A DNA stretch of 64,000 nt. Source: Opitutaceae bacterium UBA2377. GTDB lineage: Bacteria; Verrucomicrobiota; Verrucomicrobiia; Opitutales; Opitutaceae. Below the pieces are notes generated by a model. That model made no database searches and was not told where the DNA came from. It saw only the letters and a list, made by a program, of their open reading frames with translations. Of this stretch, positions 43,801-51,441 are shown piece after piece; the first letter of the stretch is position 1, and every line of letters starts with the position of its first letter. Both the position numbers and the translations under genes were made by a program. The stretch covers positions 190,299 through 254,298 of the forward strand of contig DDSZ01000039.1 in assembly GCA_002344205.1 (NCBI GenBank). The letters are read 5' to 3'.

Positions 43801-44908
43801 GTTTTTCCGCCAGACCACCGAGATTTCCCAGCCTTGGCTGCCCCTTTGGCTGCGCGGCGGCGCTTGGGCGGAGTTGATGTTCTTCCAGATGCCGGCACAC
43901 CCGGTCCACGCCCCCCGCCCGATTTCGCCGGAAAGGTTAACCCCGACAACCGCGAGGCAATCCCAGCCGAAGCTAGCCATCGTCACCCCTTCGTTCAACC
44001 AGGTGCGTTTCCTGCCCGAGACGATGCGCAGCGTGCTGGACCAGTCCGGTGCGGCGGCCTGCGACTATGTCGTGCAGGACGGCGGCTCCACCGACGGCAG
44101 CGCGGAACTCATCGAGCGCTTGGCGGAGAATGGAGAAAGGAGAACGGAGAGCGGAGGCCAGAGGCCGGAGGCCGGGAACCTCAAGCAGGGAGCCGGGGAA
44201 AAGGATGCGCAAGACACCCACTCCGATAGTTTCATTCCTGCTTCCTCCTCCCTCCTCCCTTCTCCCGTCAGGCCGCGCCTGCTGGCCTGGGCCAGCGAGC
44301 GCGATGCCGGCCAGGCCGACGCCATCGCCCGGGGTTTCGCCAAAACCTCCGGCGGACCGGATGATGTCATGGCATGGATCAACTCCGACGATTTCTACCT
44401 GCCGGGCGCACTGGGCTTCGTGGCGGACTACTTCGCCCGGCATCCGGAGGTGGATGTGATCTACGGCCACCGCATCCTTGTGGATGAAAACTCGCAGGAA
44501 ATCGGCCGCTGGTTCCTGCCCAAGCATGACCCCGAGGTGCTGCGGCTGAACGACTTCGTCCCACAGGAAACGCTGTTCTGGCGGCGGCGCATCTGGGACA
44601 AGGTCGGCGGCATCGACCCAACGTTCAAATTCGCCATGGATTGGGACCTGCTGCTGCGGTTTCAGACCGCGGGCGCGAAGATCGTCCGCGTGCCCTGTTT
44701 CCTCGCCTGCTTCCGCATCCACTCGACCCAGAAGACCAGCGCCCAGATGCATTCGGTGGGTCAGGCCGAGATCACGCGCCTGCGCGAGCGCACCTTCGGC
44801 CGACCCTTCCCTCCCGCGGAGCTGGAGACCAACCCCACCCTGCTCCGCTATCTTCGTCGCAGCGCCTTCATCGAATTCCTCTGGAAGCTCGGCCTCCGCG
44901 CACCCTGA
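40829..44908 (+). CDS. Giant multidomain glycosyltransferase: kinase-like domain, two GT2 domains, two GW modules
   Basis: A 1359-residue protein. Residues about 1-300 resemble an aminoglycoside-phosphotransferase/kinase fold (SNGDFLPANLLL near 190, LIDAEFARR near 208) with Asn where the family usually has His. A GW module (SGWCFPPSY, RPDV, TGFRLEL) lies near 326-400. GT2-A spans about 444-690 (FSVLLPVYRP, VVDDASGS, LLDHDDLLRPH). A second GW module (ARGWGFADGG, RPDV, TGFEIRG, DGRW) lies near 916-1005. GT2-B spans about 1047-1310 (IVTPSFNQVRFLPETM, DGGSTDGS, INSDDFYLPG, AMDWDLLLR). A 48-residue heptamer-coded insert interrupts GT2-B near 1100-1147. Probably extends the exported polysaccharide. 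Confidence 0.88.
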   Translation: MSLPPPAPALQELAARGLLAAAPAPRALISGNTDRRPEEARSHWLAALPDGSTVKLTLAGTLGGLPARHAALAAACADIVPRQRFHAQLPGCEVLAEDFFAGATLDAAVRTHANGTILAALTTVARSLAATEQSSSEAARRQEWREWTEELTALPNWRPEERALLTNALLPALYSALATTPAATRWSNGDFLPANLLLGNDGSVRLIDAEFARRTHFFAEDAVRFRVLSSLLRERPDLDQPGAAPASPGLVWHLYFWLRQLQLEATHNNPAYLERVLPARLGVIRSLAEWVLHLDLSGWSVSATTVKSRVEEMRWSTETAGRLILSGWCFPPSYAGTHGVAAIHRDAGLGACVGVMARPDVQRHHQDDARALHTGFRLELDRSSFTQPVQLCAVVEQGTLIPFHSLSAADLPRGALDWRNYPAWAAQHDPDPPVPSAKPIQGPLFSVLLPVYRPAPADLQACLASVSQQHYGNWELCVVDDASGSAETTRILEAAAARDPRIRMQVRTANGGISRATNDALAMAQGGFIVLLDHDDLLRPHALAEFADRLNREPEWDALYSDEDKVTAGGQRLLPMLKPDFSPEFLRGVMYVGHALGVRTTVARKIGGFDPAFDGVQDFEFALRLTEHTRRIGHVPRMLYHWRQAAGSSALAGNVKGNMDEKQARAVQAHLRRLGDTRHAEPAGGHRVRLRATQTPTHEIVRLAANDAVLERLLALAGQSQAEIIVWHTPEVQWSAPADLADWVALAALPDSGCVAPILIAREGLVFASGAVGDRSLMRGFHADSDGYHGSLRCNREVDAISPRCGAIKRSLLASLRTDGAKSWHSFLGELRTRGLHHRVCATVQARLDASWREPLEISAASATDRREFYHPQFSLEGGDYELSRTPATNAALPAKLHFNLEQPADWSRLPRCLIARGWGFADGGVPLRHIRLRAGDCVLHGVTGLPRPDVRAALPEAPDGNTGFEIRGVLPAGRFEIQLEAGLGDGRWCSFFRQTTEISQPWLPLWLRGGAWAELMFFQMPAHPVHAPRPISPERLTPTTARQSQPKLAIVTPSFNQVRFLPETMRSVLDQSGAAACDYVVQDGGSTDGSAELIERLAENGERRTESGGQRPEAGNLKQGAGEKDAQDTHSDSFIPASSSLLPSPVRPRLLAWASERDAGQADAIARGFAKTSGGPDDVMAWINSDDFYLPGALGFVADYFARHPEVDVIYGHRILVDENSQEIGRWFLPKHDPEVLRLNDFVPQETLFWRRRIWDKVGGIDPTFKFAMDWDLLLRFQTAGAKIVRVPCFLACFRIHSTQKTSAQMHSVGQAEITRLRERTFGRPFPPAELETNPTLLRYLRRSAFIEFLWKLGLRAP
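44125..44268. repeat. Heptamer array inserted in a GT2 catalytic domain
   Basis: Eight purine 7-mers GGAGAAT, GGAGAAA, GGAGAAC, GGAGAGC, GGAGGCC, AGAGGCC, GGAGGCC, GGGAACC (44125-44180), about 60 nt of degenerate units, then four pyrimidine 7-mers CTTCCTC, CTCCCTC, CTCCCTT, CTCCCGT (44241-44268). The whole is 144 bp, exactly 48 codons, and lies between ELIERLAE and LAWASERDAGQADAI, which are nearly adjacent in related GT2 enzymes. Confidence 0.85.
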
Positions 44909-44957
44909 GGCGTTTTCCCCTCTGGCCACACCGCGTGGCTACAGACGTGATTGAGGA

Positions 44958-45079
44958 TTACCCAAAGAGGTGACGTTCAAGGCAGGGCCTGACCTCCGGG
45001 CAGGCCGGGGCGTTCGTGAATGTTGCCGGTCCGCCCGGAGATCGGCCCCTGCCGGAAGACCCGCATATTTTTTGGGTAA
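44958..45079. repeat. Long palindromic element upstream of rfbF
   Basis: The outer inverted repeat is TTACCCAAA (44958-44966) with TTTGGGTAA (45071-45079). Inside, GGCAGGGCC (44981 onward) pairs with GGCCCCTGCC (about 45044-45053), and CTCCGGGC pairs with GCCCGGAG. The left arm resembles the element at 5698. The element fills most of the 227-bp gap between the giant glycosyltransferase and rfbF and may separate two transcripts. Confidence 0.65.
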
Positions 45080-45135
45080 CTCTCAGCCGACTCTTTCGTT
45101 GCCAACCCCGGTCGCGAACCGCATTTCTTGGCGCG

Positions 45136-45918
45136 ATGAAAGTCGTCATTCTCTGCGGTGGCAAAGGCGCCCGGTTGCGCGAAGAGACCGAATATCGCCC
45201 CAAACCGATGGTGCCCGTCGGCGAGCGCCCGATCCTCTGGCACATCATGAAAACCTATGCCCACTACGGGCATAAGGAATTCATCCTCTGCCTCGGCTAC
45301 AAGGGCGAGATGATCCGCGACTATTTCCGCAACTACCTCTGGAACACCTGCGACGCCACCCTCAGCCTCGGCGCCAACCCGGCCGTTCAATTCCATAGCA
45401 GCCATAACGAAGACGACTGGCGCGTCACCCTCGCCAACACCGGCCAGGAATCCATGACCGCCTACCGGGTGAAGCTCATCCAGCAATACATCCCCGCCGG
45501 CGAACCCTTCCTGCTCACCTACGGCGACGGCCTCGCGACCATCGACATCAACGCCTCGATCCGCTCGCACCAGGCCGCCGGCAAGGTCTGCACGCTCTCC
45601 GCCGTCCATCCCGCCGGCCGCTTCGGCAGCCTCCGCATCGAGGACTCGGGCCAGATCCACACCTTCAACGAAAAACCCCAGTTCGAGGACGCCTATGTCA
45701 ACGGCGGCTACATGGTCTGCGATCACCGCCTGTTCGACTACCTCGGCGACGACCCCAACATGCTCCTCGAGCGCAAGCCGATGGACGACCTCGTCCGCGA
45801 CGGTCAGCTCAACGCCTACAAGCACGAGGGCTTCTGGCAACCGATGGACACCTACCAGGAAGCCCAATACCTGAACAAACTCTGGTCGGAAGGCCGGGCG
45901 CCGTGGAAGGTATGGTGA
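45136..45918 (+). CDS. rfbF: Glucose-1-phosphate cytidylyltransferase
   Basis: A 260-residue nucleotidyltransferase making CDP-glucose. VILCGGKGARLREETEYRPKPMVPVG is the signature loop, with HIMKTYAHYGHKEFILCLGYKG and the sugar-binding TYGDGLATIDI. Length matches RfbF (about 257). The ATG at 45136 begins at the conserved MKVVILCGG; frame extension further upstream lies in the palindrome. It overlaps the rfbG start by 7 nt. Confidence 0.97.
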   Translation: MKVVILCGGKGARLREETEYRPKPMVPVGERPILWHIMKTYAHYGHKEFILCLGYKGEMIRDYFRNYLWNTCDATLSLGANPAVQFHSSHNEDDWRVTLANTGQESMTAYRVKLIQQYIPAGEPFLLTYGDGLATIDINASIRSHQAAGKVCTLSAVHPAGRFGSLRIEDSGQIHTFNEKPQFEDAYVNGGYMVCDHRLFDYLGDDPNMLLERKPMDDLVRDGQLNAYKHEGFWQPMDTYQEAQYLNKLWSEGRAPWKVW

Positions 45919-47015
45919 ACGCCCTCGCCCACGCCTATCGCGGCAAGCGCGTCCTGCTCACCGGCCACACCGGCTTCAAGGGCGCGTGGCTGGCCGAGTG
46001 GCTGCTCGCCCTCGGCGCCGACGTCACCGGTTACTCGCTGCCGCCCCCGACCCATCCTGCCCTCTTTGAGCAGCTCGGCCTCGCCTCGCGCCTCCGGCAC
46101 ATCGAGGGCGACATCCGCGACCTGCCCAAGCTCCGCCAGACGGTCGAGTCCGTGCGCCCCGACTTCGTGTTCCACCTCGCCGCGCAGCCGCTCGTGCGCC
46201 TCTCCTACCGCGAGCCGATCGAAACCTACTCGACGAACGTCATGGGCACGGTGAACGTGCTCGAAGCCCTGCGTCTCGCCGGCCGGCCCTGCACCGTCGT
46301 GGCGATCACGACCGACAAATGTTACGAGAACCGCGAGCGCCTCCACGGCTATCGCGAGGATGATCCGCTGGGCGGACACGACCCCTACAGTTCGTCGAAG
46401 GGCGCCGCCGAACTCGTGATCAGCGCCTATCGGCGCTCCTATTTTTCCGCGCCCAATTCGGTCATCCGCCTTGCCTCCGCGCGTTCCGGCAACGTGCTCG
46501 GCGGCGGCGACTGGGCCGAGGACCGCATCGTCCCCGACTGCATCCGCGCGTTGCAGCGCGGCGAAGCGATTCCCGTGCGCAACAAGGTTTCCACCCGTCC
46601 GTGGCAGCATGTGCTGGAACCGCTCAGCGGCTACCTCACCCTCGGCGCGCAACTGGCCGCCGCCGTTCCCGCCTCCCCGCTCGCCTCGGCCTTCAACTTC
46701 GGGCCCGACCCCGCCGCCCACCGCACGGTGGCCGACCTCGTGCAGGAGGTTCTCAAAACCTGGCCCGGCCGCTGGGAGGACAAGAGCGACCCTTCCGCCG
46801 TGCACGAAGCCGGTTTGCTGAGCCTCAACACCGACAAAGCCCGCCAGCTCCTCCGCTGGCAGCCGGTCTGGCGCTTCGAAGACACCATCGCCCGCACCAT
46901 CGAGTGGTATCGCGAAGCGGCCGCGCAACCGACCGCCATTCACGCGCTCACCACCGGCCAAATCACCGCCTATACCGCCGCCGCGCACGCCCGGGGGCTG
47001 GCCTGGTCCAACTGA
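45912..47015 (+). CDS. rfbG: CDP-glucose 4,6-dehydratase
   Basis: A 367-residue SDR converting CDP-glucose to CDP-4-keto-6-deoxyglucose. GHTGFKGAWLAEWLLALGA is the RfbG-type nucleotide loop; the active site has TTDKCYENRE and DPYSSSKGAAE (Tyr and Lys). ARSGNVLGGGDWAEDRIVPD is family-specific. ATG 45912 chosen; a GTG lies 9 nt upstream. Eight nt separate it from rfbH. Confidence 0.96.
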   Translation: MVNALAHAYRGKRVLLTGHTGFKGAWLAEWLLALGADVTGYSLPPPTHPALFEQLGLASRLRHIEGDIRDLPKLRQTVESVRPDFVFHLAAQPLVRLSYREPIETYSTNVMGTVNVLEALRLAGRPCTVVAITTDKCYENRERLHGYREDDPLGGHDPYSSSKGAAELVISAYRRSYFSAPNSVIRLASARSGNVLGGGDWAEDRIVPDCIRALQRGEAIPVRNKVSTRPWQHVLEPLSGYLTLGAQLAAAVPASPLASAFNFGPDPAAHRTVADLVQEVLKTWPGRWEDKSDPSAVHEAGLLSLNTDKARQLLRWQPVWRFEDTIARTIEWYREAAAQPTAIHALTTGQITAYTAAAHARGLAWSN

Positions 47016-47023
47016 ACTATTCC

Positions 47024-48541
47024 ATGCCCCGCACGCCCGCCGAACTGAAAGCCGAGATTCTGCGTCTCACGCGCGAATATTCCGCGCTCACCCATCGCGC
47101 CAATCTGCCGGCCGACGCAGATCAACCCGCCTTTGTCGCCGGCCAGACGACCGTGCCCTACGCCGGCCGCGTCTTCACGGCCGACGAGGTCGAGGCCGCC
47201 GTGTCCAGCACGCTGGATTTCTGGCTGACGCTCGGGCCCGAGGGCGAGGCCTTCGAGCGCGAACTCGCCGCGCTGCTCGGCGTGAAGCACTCGCTGCTGG
47301 TCAACTCCGGCTCCTCCGCCAACCTCGTCGCCTTTTCCGCGCTCACGTCGCCGAAGATCGCCGCCCCGCGCCGCATCCTGCCCGGCGACGAGGTCATCAC
47401 GGTCGCGGCGGGTTTTCCCACGACGGTCGCGCCGATCGTCCAATCCGGCGCCGTGCCCGTCTTCGTGGACAACGATCCCGCCACCGGCAACCTGCGCGCC
47501 GACCGGCTCGAAGCGGCTTTCGTTCCCGGCAAGACCAAGGCCGTCATGCTCGCCCACGCGCTGGGCAACCCCTTTGATCTGGGCGCCGTGCTCGCTTTCT
47601 GCCGCGCGCACGACCTCTGGCTCATCGAGGACAACTGCGACGCGCTCGGCTGCAGCTACTCGCTGCCGGCCGCGCGCGCGAAGGAACTCGGCTTCACGGA
47701 AAACTCCCCGGGGCTGTCCGCGAGCGCCACGCACATCACGCGCTACACCGGCACCTGGGGCGACCTTTCCACGCAGTCGTTCTATCCGCCGCACCACCTC
47801 ACCATGGGCGAAGGCGGCGCCGTTAACATCATCCATCGTCCGCCGCTCAAGACCTACGCCGAGAGTTTTCGCGACTGGGGCCGCGACTGCTGGTGCGCCT
47901 CCGGCAAGGACAACACCTGCCACAAGCGTTTTGGCTGGCAGCTCGGCGAACTCCCCGCCGGCTACGATCACAAATACATCTACAGCCACCTTGGCTACAA
48001 CCTGAAGCCGCTCGACCCGCAGGCCGCCATCGGCCGTCAGCAACTGAAGAAACTCCCCGGCTTCATCGAGGCCCGCAAACGTAACTGGGACTACCTCCGC
48101 GCCGGACTCGACGATCTCGGCGAATTCTTCGACTTCTCGCTGCCGACCCACGCGACCGCGTGGATTCCGCCGGGCCGCCGGGCCTCGGCCAGCGAAGCGT
48201 TCACCTGGGACCAGACCGGCTGCCGCACCGACTGTTCGTGGTTCGGCTTCATGCTGCGCGTCAAAGCCGGCGCCCCCTTCTCCCACACCGCGCTGGCGCG
48301 CCATCTCGACGAACAGAAGATCGGCAACCGGATGTTCTTCGGCGGAAACCTCCTGCGCCAACCGGTCTTCGTGCAGTTGAGGCAGGACCGGCCGCAGGCC
48401 TTCCGCGTCGTGGGCGACCTCGCCGGGGCCGACGAGATCATGCAGCGCGCCCTTTTCCTCGGCACTTATCCGGGCTTGAGCCGGGCCATGCTGGATTACG
48501 TAATCGAGATCATCCATGCCTTCGTGAAGGCGAAGCGCTGA
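47024..48541 (+). CDS. rfbH: CDP-6-deoxy-4-keto-glucose 3-dehydrase (E1, RfbH)
   Basis: A 505-residue PLP- and [2Fe-2S]-dependent enzyme removing the C3 hydroxyl to give CDP-4-keto-3,6-dideoxyglucose. The lysine of DegT aminotransferases is replaced by His in SFYPPHHLTMGEGG near residue 256, which defines RfbH/AscC. Iron-sulphur cysteines are seen in RDCWCASGKDNTCHKRFGW. No separate E3 reductase gene (AscD/RfbI) is seen in the window. It starts a run of genes for 3,6-dideoxy sugar tailoring. Confidence 0.96.
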   Translation: MPRTPAELKAEILRLTREYSALTHRANLPADADQPAFVAGQTTVPYAGRVFTADEVEAAVSSTLDFWLTLGPEGEAFERELAALLGVKHSLLVNSGSSANLVAFSALTSPKIAAPRRILPGDEVITVAAGFPTTVAPIVQSGAVPVFVDNDPATGNLRADRLEAAFVPGKTKAVMLAHALGNPFDLGAVLAFCRAHDLWLIEDNCDALGCSYSLPAARAKELGFTENSPGLSASATHITRYTGTWGDLSTQSFYPPHHLTMGEGGAVNIIHRPPLKTYAESFRDWGRDCWCASGKDNTCHKRFGWQLGELPAGYDHKYIYSHLGYNLKPLDPQAAIGRQQLKKLPGFIEARKRNWDYLRAGLDDLGEFFDFSLPTHATAWIPPGRRASASEAFTWDQTGCRTDCSWFGFMLRVKAGAPFSHTALARHLDEQKIGNRMFFGGNLLRQPVFVQLRQDRPQAFRVVGDLAGADEIMQRALFLGTYPGLSRAMLDYVIEIIHAFVKAKR

Positions 48542-48565
48542 GCCGGCCCGCCGGGCCACCTGCCG

Positions 48566-49501
48566 ATGAGCAATTTCTCCGACCTCAAATCCTCCCACCA
48601 AGCCGGCCGCCTCGACAAGGCGGGCTACATCCGCGCGATGTATGCGCGGCACGAGGTTTTGTTCGACCACGCGCAGCATCTCGCCGCGACCAACCTCGCC
48701 GAGATCCGGATCACGCCCGGCGAGGTGACGGCGACGTTCAAGGAACCGCCCGTCACCATGGTCTGCCCGGCGGCCGACACGCGCATCGCGCCGATCGAGG
48801 CCTTCAACTTCGGCGACTACGAGCACGCCGACATCCAGCTCGTGCGCCGGCTGGTCGGCCTGCTCGACGGCGCGCAGGTGCGCTTCCTCGACATCGGCGC
48901 CAACGCCGGCTTCTACAGCCTCGCCCTTTCGCACTGGTTCCCGGGTCTCGCCGGCGCGGCCTTCGAACCCATCCCCGCCACCTACGGCCACCTGCGGCGT
49001 AACTTCGCCCTCAACGGCGTCGGCAAAATCGTGCCGCACAATCTCGGGCTGTCCGACCAGCCGGGCGAACTCGTCTTCTACACCTACCCCAGCCAGTCCG
49101 GCTCGTCCTCGATGACCCGCAACGTGGACGCCGCCGACGTGCAGGAAGTCCGCTGCCCGGTGACGACGCTCGATGTTTTCTGCGCGCAGCACCGGCTCGG
49201 CGCGGACTTCATCAAGTGCGACGTCGAGGGCGCCGAACTGTTTGTGTTCAAGGGCGGCACCGGGCTGCTGCGCCGCGACCGGCCCGCGATCTTCACCGAG
49301 ATGCTCCGCAAGTGGTGCGCCAAATACCAGTATCACCCCAACGACATCATCGCCCACCTCGCCGGACTCGGCTACGGCTGCCATGTCGTGCGCCACGACC
49401 GGCTGACGCCCTGCCCGACCGTCACCGACGATACGAAGGAAACGAACTTCATCTTCCTGCACCGCGAGCGCCACGCGTCCGTCGCGGCCGCACTGGCGTG
49501 A
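48566..49501 (+). CDS. FkbM-family methyltransferase
   Basis: A 311-residue SAM-dependent O-methyltransferase. FLDIGANAGFYSLALSHWF is motif I near residues 110-128, FEPIPATYGHLRRNFALNG follows, and DFIKCDVEGAELFVFKGG is the FkbM-specific motif near 213-230. Probably methylates a hydroxyl of the glycan. Same strand, 24 nt after rfbH and 7 nt before the next gene. Confidence 0.9.
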   Translation: MSNFSDLKSSHQAGRLDKAGYIRAMYARHEVLFDHAQHLAATNLAEIRITPGEVTATFKEPPVTMVCPAADTRIAPIEAFNFGDYEHADIQLVRRLVGLLDGAQVRFLDIGANAGFYSLALSHWFPGLAGAAFEPIPATYGHLRRNFALNGVGKIVPHNLGLSDQPGELVFYTYPSQSGSSSMTRNVDAADVQEVRCPVTTLDVFCAQHRLGADFIKCDVEGAELFVFKGGTGLLRRDRPAIFTEMLRKWCAKYQYHPNDIIAHLAGLGYGCHVVRHDRLTPCPTVTDDTKETNFIFLHRERHASVAAALA

Positions 49502-49508
49502 ACAACCC

Positions 49509-50564
49509 ATGGTGTCGCTTCACCCCATCATCGCCGAGGATATCGCCGCCATCGCGGCGACGCCGCTGCCATGGGAGCGTTTCGCCGGCAAAGCCGTGCT
49601 CATCACCGGCGCGGCCGGTTTCCTGCCCGCCTACCTCGTCGAGACGCTGCTGCACCTGAACGACACACGGGCGCTGAATTGCCGGGTGCTCGGCCTGGTG
49701 CGCAACTTGGCGAAAGCACGCACGCGTTTCGCCCACCATGCAGCTCGCTCCGACCTGCGCCTGATCGAAGGCGATGTCGCTTGTCCGCTAACCTGGCCGG
49801 AACCTGCGCACTTCATTATCCACGCCGCGAGCCAGGCCAGCCCCAAGCATTACGGCCCCGATCCGGTGGGCACCTTCAACGCCAACGTGCTCGGCACACA
49901 CCACCTGCTCGAACAGGCCCGGACCTGGCAGAGCGAAGGCTTTCTCTTCGTCAGCAGCGGCGAAGTCTATGGCCGCGTGGCGGCTGAACACATTCCCACC
50001 AAGGAGTCCGACTACGGCTGGATCGAGATCACCGAATCGCGGTCCTGCTACGCCGAAGGCAAACGCGCCGCCGAGACCCTCGGCGTGAGCCACGCCAAGC
50101 AATTCGGCACGCCCTTCGTGATCGGACGTCCCTTTCACACCTACGGCCCGGGCATGTCCCTCGACGACGGCCGCGTGCATTCAGATTTCTTGCTTGGCGT
50201 TCTCTCCCATCGCGACCTCGTGCTCCACAGCGATGGCCAGGCCGTGCGCGCTTTCTGCTACCTCGCCGATGCCGTCGCGGGGCTCTTCACCGTCCTCCTG
50301 AAAGGCAGCACCGGCACCGCCTACAACGTCGGCAATCCCGCGGGCGCGCTGAGCATTCGCGCGCTCGCCGATCTGCTGGCCGGTCTGGGCGCCGGTGGCC
50401 CGCTCAAAGTCAGCCATGAAGGCCAGCCGGCCTCGGGCTACCTGCCGAGTCCCATCCCGGTGAACGTCCCCGACGTCACCCGCCTCCGTGCGCTCGGCTG
50501 GCAGCCGGTTTGGTCGCCCAAGGACGGCTTTGCCCGCACGCTTGCCTCTTTCCGGTTGTCATGA
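49509..50564 (+). CDS. NAD-dependent epimerase/dehydratase (SDR)
   Basis: A 351-residue extended SDR. AVLITGAAGFLPAYLVETLL is the cofactor loop; VSSGEVYGRV and SCYAEGKRAAETL carry the catalytic Ser and Tyr-x-x-x-Lys. The sequence type is close to UDP-glucuronate decarboxylase and CDP-sugar reductase/epimerase enzymes. Given rfbFGH upstream, a likely substrate is the CDP-4-keto-3,6-dideoxy sugar or its branched derivative, but specificity cannot be read. The stop overlaps the next ATG (ATGA). Confidence 0.85.
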   Translation: MVSLHPIIAEDIAAIAATPLPWERFAGKAVLITGAAGFLPAYLVETLLHLNDTRALNCRVLGLVRNLAKARTRFAHHAARSDLRLIEGDVACPLTWPEPAHFIIHAASQASPKHYGPDPVGTFNANVLGTHHLLEQARTWQSEGFLFVSSGEVYGRVAAEHIPTKESDYGWIEITESRSCYAEGKRAAETLGVSHAKQFGTPFVIGRPFHTYGPGMSLDDGRVHSDFLLGVLSHRDLVLHSDGQAVRAFCYLADAVAGLFTVLLKGSTGTAYNVGNPAGALSIRALADLLAGLGAGGPLKVSHEGQPASGYLPSPIPVNVPDVTRLRALGWQPVWSPKDGFARTLASFRLS

Positions 50565-51439
50565 GCCAGCCGCGCAAGCTCCCTGTAGCGATCCTCGGCA
50601 CCGGCAACATCGGCACCGACCTGCTGGTGAAGGTGCTGCGCTCACCCGTGCTCGACTGCCGCCTGTTCGCCGGCCGCAACCTCTCCTCGCCGGGCATGAC
50701 CAAGGCCAGCCTGCTCAACGTCCCCGTCTCGGCCAAGGGCATCGACAGCATTCGCGAATTGCGCGGCCAGGTCGAACTGGTCTTCGACGCCACCAGCGCG
50801 GAAAGCCACCTCAAGCACGCGCCGGTGCTCGCCGAGCTGGGCGTGACGGTCGTGGATCTCACCCCGGCCCAGGTCGGCCGCATGTGCGTGCCCGCAGTCA
50901 ATCTCGCGGACTGCCTCGACCAGCCCAACGTCAACATGGTCACCTGCGGCGGCCAGGCCTCCGTGCCCCTCGCCTGGGCCATCGCCCAAGCCAACCCCGG
51001 CGTCGAATACATCGAGACCGTCTCCAGCATCGCCTCGCGCAGCGCCGGCCCGGCCACGCGCATCAACCTCGACGAATACCTGCTCACCACCGAGACCGGC
51101 CTGCGCACCTTCGCGGCCTGCCCGCACACCAAGGCGATCCTCAACCTGAATCCCGCGCAGCCCTGCATTCATATGCAGACGACCGTCATGGCGAAAATCC
51201 GCCAGCCCGACCTCGCCCGCACGCGCGAACGGGTCGAGGCCATGGTCGCCGTCATCAAAAAATACGTGCCCGGCTACCAACTGATTCTGCCGCCCCTGCT
51301 CGAAGGCGGCCGGCTCGTCACCATGGTCCGCGTGGACGGGCTCGGCGACTACCTGCCGCGCTACGCGGGCAACCTCGACATTATCAATTGCGCCGCGATT
51401 GCCTTCGCCGAGGCGCGCGCCCATCGTCGCCAAACTTAG
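50561..51439 (+). CDS. Acylating acetaldehyde dehydrogenase (MhpF/DmpF family)
   Basis: A 292-residue NAD- and CoA-dependent enzyme interconverting acetaldehyde and acetyl-CoA. AILGTGNIGTDLLVKVLRS is the cofactor loop, and the catalytic Cys is in MVTCGGQASVPL near residues 126-137. Dimerisation motifs and the C-terminal GNLDIINCAAIAFAE follow. In MhpE-MhpF or DmpG-DmpF complexes it is fed by substrate channelling from the aldolase encoded next. Its presence among CDP-sugar genes, without any aromatic-degradation genes, is unexpected. Confidence 0.93.
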   Translation: MSQPRKLPVAILGTGNIGTDLLVKVLRSPVLDCRLFAGRNLSSPGMTKASLLNVPVSAKGIDSIRELRGQVELVFDATSAESHLKHAPVLAELGVTVVDLTPAQVGRMCVPAVNLADCLDQPNVNMVTCGGQASVPLAWAIAQANPGVEYIETVSSIASRSAGPATRINLDEYLLTTETGLRTFAACPHTKAILNLNPAQPCIHMQTTVMAKIRQPDLARTRERVEAMVAVIKKYVPGYQLILPPLLEGGRLVTMVRVDGLGDYLPRYAGNLDIINCAAIAFAEARAHRRQT

Positions 51440-51441
51440 CC

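Noticed and set aside
44125..44268. Insertion considered as an intein or group I/II intron
   Set aside because: It is only 144 bp, keeps the frame, and has no intein splice-junction residues or intron core; it is repeat DNA.
46970..49510. An 846-codon minus-strand frame opposite rfbH and the FkbM gene
   Set aside because: Gly/Ala/Val/Arg-rich antisense artefact; the plus strand carries intact catalytic motifs.
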